Below are positions 61,297 to 64,000 of a stretch of DNA of 64,000 bases, in pieces; position 1 is the stretch's first letter, and each line of letters opens with the position of its first letter. The DNA comes from an uncultured Clostridia bacterium. Its GTDB lineage: Bacteria; Bacillota; Clostridia; Oscillospirales; Acutalibacteraceae. The translations under genes and the position numbers were made by a program. Below the pieces are notes generated by a model. It was given only the letters and a program-made list of their open reading frames with translations. It was not told where the DNA came from and did not search any database. The stretch lies in the NCBI GenBank assembly GCA_947627135.1, contig CANQUV010000004.1, positions 46,576-110,575 on the forward strand, written 5' to 3'.

Positions 61297-62685
61297 TTAT
61301 TCATCACTATACCCATCATTCGCATTGTTACTGATGTTATCTGATAAATAATCGCCGGAATAATCACTGCCGTTGTTATCATTAGCTGAATAATCACTGC
61401 CGCTGTTATCATCACCTGAGTAACCACTGCCGCTGTTATCACCCGAATAGTCGCCGCCACTGTTATCCTCCGAGTAATTTCCTGAATAGTCAACGCTGTT
61501 ATCATTAGAAGAATATCCTCCGTCATCGGAGGGCTGCCATGTATAGCTGTCATCAATAGTATCTTCGGTATTTGCTTCTGTTGCAGGCTGTGTAGTTGTC
61601 TGCTCTGTTGCATTATTATTTGAATTGGTCGGAACAGTTACATCTAGTTTAATTTTTTCATCTTTAAAATATGATTTTTTAGTTGAGTTACATTCTGATA
61701 CATTCAGCGTACCTTCTGATTTTACCGCCCCGTTTTGGTCTAATTTTTCCAGAATAATTGTCATAGCAGTTTTTAGCTTATATTCGATATCTTCCGGCAA
61801 ACCTATGCGAATTTTTATTCTGTTATCATAAATCATATTTATATTTGCAGTATCTCTTACATCTATATAGCTTATGCCCTCATAATTATTTTTTGTAATA
61901 CAATTATTTATGTCGTTAAGAATTTTATTAACATTTTCATCGGAGTATTCTATATATTTACCTATCTGGGCATTTTTTATCTCCGAACATAAAGTAATAG
62001 GAAGATTTTCAATATTCTGTTCTGAAGCCTCAAGAATTCTTCCTTTTGCACTTACCTTGAAAAACTGATTATTACTTACAACAACATAAGCAGGTTCTGC
62101 GTTTTTTACTGTTATTGTAATTGTATCGGGAATTTTAAAATCTACTTTTGCATCTTCAATATAAGGCAGTGCCTCAATTATTTTTTCGGGTGTTGAGTAA
62201 AACTTTGCAAGAAATATATTCTGCTCCATTTGAACTGAACTTAACTGTATAATTTTTTCCTCATCATATAAAGTATTATCCTGAACACTTATTTTTTCAG
62301 TTTTAAAAAGAACGGTCATAGATAAAATTATACCTATAATTATAATAACAGAAAAAATAACAACATAAGTAACTATATGTTTAACTCTTCTTTTTTTGGG
62401 GGATAGAGGGGTCTTTTGATTTTTATTTTTTTCCTTTTTAATTTTTTCGGCTTTTTGTTTTCTGATTTTTGTTTCATCAACAAAAAAATCATCATTATAT
62501 ACATCAGAAGACAAATTTTCAGAAACGCTGCGGATATTGTTTCTGTTAGCCTTATAATAATTTTTTACTGCTTTATCTTTATCATAAGACCTGCTTTTCT
62601 TACCTTTTTCCTCTTCAATTTTTCTTACTCTCTGATAATTCTTTGCCTCTCTTATCATTTTCTTTCTGTCATTTTTTCCACTCAA
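61297..62685 (-). CDS. ftsQ: Cell division protein FtsQ/DivIB with a long low-complexity tail
   Basis: TTG start six bases after AAAGGAGGGG; 462 residues. A highly charged cytoplasmic part (1-100) is followed by one helix (about 107-130, VTYVVIFSVIIIIGIILSMTVLF), a POTRA domain (TEKISVQDNTLYDEEKIIQLSSVQMEQNIFLAKF...PYIEDAKVDFKIPDTITITV), then the FtsQ beta domain. The last 75 residues are repeats of Ser, Gly, Asp, Asn and Tyr (DYSGDNSGSGYSGDDNSGSDYS), unusual for the family. It is a septal membrane protein of the FtsB/FtsL complex. It lies 37 bases after murA. Confidence 0.88.
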   Translation of the reverse strand: MSGKNDRKKMIREAKNYQRVRKIEEEKGKKSRSYDKDKAVKNYYKANRNNIRSVSENLSSDVYNDDFFVDETKIRKQKAEKIKKEKNKNQKTPLSPKKRRVKHIVTYVVIFSVIIIIGIILSMTVLFKTEKISVQDNTLYDEEKIIQLSSVQMEQNIFLAKFYSTPEKIIEALPYIEDAKVDFKIPDTITITVKNAEPAYVVVSNNQFFKVSAKGRILEASEQNIENLPITLCSEIKNAQIGKYIEYSDENVNKILNDINNCITKNNYEGISYIDVRDTANINMIYDNRIKIRIGLPEDIEYKLKTAMTIILEKLDQNGAVKSEGTLNVSECNSTKKSYFKDEKIKLDVTVPTNSNNNATEQTTTQPATEANTEDTIDDSYTWQPSDDGGYSSNDNSVDYSGNYSEDNSGGDYSGDNSGSGYSGDDNSGSDYSANDNNGSDYSGDYLSDNISNNANDGYSDE

Positions 62686-62722
62686 GAGGTACCCCTCCTT
62701 TCTTTAAACTTCCCTTTATAAT

Positions 62723-63976
62723 TTATACTTTTTTTACCGTTGCACCTAAACCTGAAAGTACAACTTCAAAGTTCTCATATCCTCTTTCAAGGTATTTAAT
62801 ACCTCCAACTTCTGTTATTCCATCTGCTGCAAGTCCTGCGGTAACAAGAGCGGCAGCTCCCCTTAAATCCTGTGCTTCAACAAATGCACCTGATAAAGTA
62901 TCTACCCCTTCTACTACCGCAACCTTTCCCTCAACTTTAATATTTGCACCAAGCCTTGCAAGCTCTCCAACATGTTTATATCTGCTTTCAAATATATTTT
63001 CAACAAAACAGGTTGTTCCCTCTGCAACAGTTAAAGCAGACATAACAGGTGCTTGAGCGTCTGTTGGAAAACCGGGATACGGCATTGTTCTGATACTTTT
63101 TACAGCTTTTAATTTTGTCGGCGCCTGAAAATACATACTGCCCTTTGAACAGAGTATTTTACAGCCTGCTTCTTCAAATGTAGATATTACAGATCCTAAA
63201 TGCTCTGCAACAATACCTCTTATAATAATATCCGAACCGGTAATAGCAGCACAGGACATTAATGTTGATGTAACGATTCTGTCTGAAATAATAGTATGTT
63301 GGGTGCTTTCCAATTTGCTGACTCCGTCAATAACGATTGTACCCTCGCCTGCTCCGTAAATTTTCGCACCGCATTTATTTAAAAAATCTGCCAAATCACA
63401 AATTTCCGGCTCGCGGGCAGCATTTGTGATCGTTGTTGTGCCGTTTGCATTAACTGCGGCAAGCATAATGTTTTCCGTTGCACCTACACTTGGAAATGAA
63501 AGTGCAATTCTTGTTCCTTTAAGACCTTTCGGTGCAGAGCAGTCAAGAATACCGTGATATTCCTTAATAGTTGCACCCATCTGTCTTAAAGCCTTTAAAT
63601 GTAAATCAATAGGTCTTGGACCTAATTCACAGCCTCCGGGAAAAGAAAGTATAGCTTTTTTATGTCTAGATAAAACTGCTCCTAAAAAAACAATAGAACT
63701 TCTCATTTCCCTCATTAAGCCGTGAGGTATATCATACCGATGAATATCATCAGTGTTTACTAACATAGTTTTATCATGACGGCTTACCTTACCGCCTAAA
63801 TATCTTAATATTTTAACAGCTGCATCAACATCGCTTAAATTCGAGCAATTATGCAGTATGTTTTCACCTCTGCACAAAATAGTTGCCGCAAGTATGGGCA
63901 ACGCACTGTTTTTAGCTCCTTGAACTTCAACTTCTCCCGAAAGCTTTTTAGCCCCTTCAATAAGCAGTCTTGACAC
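62723..63976 (-). CDS. murA: UDP-N-acetylglucosamine 1-carboxyvinyltransferase
   Basis: The GTG at 63974-63976 (MSRLLIEGAKKLSGEVEVQGAKNSALPIL) follows AAAGGGTG and is preferred to a GTG three codons earlier; 417 residues. Features are the KN pair in GAKNSALPIL, the active-site loop FPGGCELGPRPIDLH with the PEP- and fosfomycin-reactive Cys, and GFPTDAQAPVMSAL. It carries out the first committed step of peptidoglycan synthesis. The order murA-ftsQ-ftsZ is a shortened division and wall cluster. Confidence 0.95.
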   Translation of the reverse strand: MSRLLIEGAKKLSGEVEVQGAKNSALPILAATILCRGENILHNCSNLSDVDAAVKILRYLGGKVSRHDKTMLVNTDDIHRYDIPHGLMREMRSSIVFLGAVLSRHKKAILSFPGGCELGPRPIDLHLKALRQMGATIKEYHGILDCSAPKGLKGTRIALSFPSVGATENIMLAAVNANGTTTITNAAREPEICDLADFLNKCGAKIYGAGEGTIVIDGVSKLESTQHTIISDRIVTSTLMSCAAITGSDIIIRGIVAEHLGSVISTFEEAGCKILCSKGSMYFQAPTKLKAVKSIRTMPYPGFPTDAQAPVMSALTVAEGTTCFVENIFESRYKHVGELARLGANIKVEGKVAVVEGVDTLSGAFVEAQDLRGAAALVTAGLAADGITEVGGIKYLERGYENFEVVLSGLGATVKKV

Positions 63977-64000
63977 AGCAAACACCCTTTCAAAGAAGAA

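Noticed and set aside
61206..61613. Thr/Ile/Val-rich repetitive minus-strand frame
   Set aside because: It is an out-of-frame reading of the repetitive ftsQ tail, with no binding site.

Overview
This 64 kb window looks like the chromosome of an AT-rich, anaerobic, spore-forming gut Firmicute of the Ruminococcus / Oscillospiraceae kind. The evidence is: sporulation and germination genes (spoIIP, gpr, a SpoVAF/GerA protein); four type I dockerin modules, one on a starch-binding protein beside an alpha-amylase, which recalls the R. bromii amylosome; the gatCAB amidotransferase; a SAM-I riboswitch before metK; and strong AGGAGG ribosome binding sites with many TTG/GTG starts. I saw no tRNA, rRNA, CRISPR array, prophage or intact transposase. 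The exact species is not decidable from the sequence alone.

Layout. 0-0.63 kb: 3' part of rmlB. 0.65-7.6 kb: very AT-rich wreckage of an Rhs/YD-repeat polymorphic toxin locus, with truncated core ends, duplicated core segments, orphan C-terminal tips and several immunity-like or membrane genes. 7.9-9 kb: a GNAT gene broken by an in-frame stop, and a histidine phosphatase. 9.2-14.2 kb: aspS-gatC-gatA-gatB. 14.4-18.6 kb: ABC ATPase plus a large FtsX-type permease. 19-23.1 kb: alpha-amylase and a dockerin-bearing CBM26-like protein. 23.4-28.7 kb: rarA, glyA, dusB, a wall-facing protein and spoIIP. 28.9-30.5 kb: dockerin papain-like protease. 30.8-33.1 kb: gpr and spoVAF-like gene. 33.2-35 kb: AraC regulator and an alpha/alpha-toroid protein.

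The most interesting region is 35.1-40.0 kb. A 116-residue precursor-like peptide with six copies of an ACGSACGASDK unit (13 cysteines) lies upstream of a radical SAM/SPASM maturase, a nitroreductase whose start codon overlaps the maturase stop, and an FMN-barrel/ferredoxin fusion. An HxlR-type redox regulator is divergent. Directly downstream is a zinc macrodomain / class M sirtuin pair (protein ADP-ribose hydrolase and ADP-ribosyltransferase). This resembles the predicted 'ACGX-repeat' radical-SAM peptide system known, as far as I recall, only as a bioinformatic family.

40.1-64 kb: NatA/NatB-like ABC exporter; pdxK / ECF S-component / TatD-linked radical SAM operon; a nucleotidyltransferase; a dockerin remnant; a YdcF protein; an EctB-like aminotransferase with an ATP-grasp gene but no ectA or ectC; a dockerin-tagged CHAP/SH3 hydrolase; a MarR-controlled heterodimeric ABC exporter with a textbook promoter/operator; a small protein resembling the glycyl-radical end of class III ribonucleotide reductase; SAM-I riboswitch and metK; a CmpB-type membrane protein; and ftsZ, ftsQ/divIB and murA.
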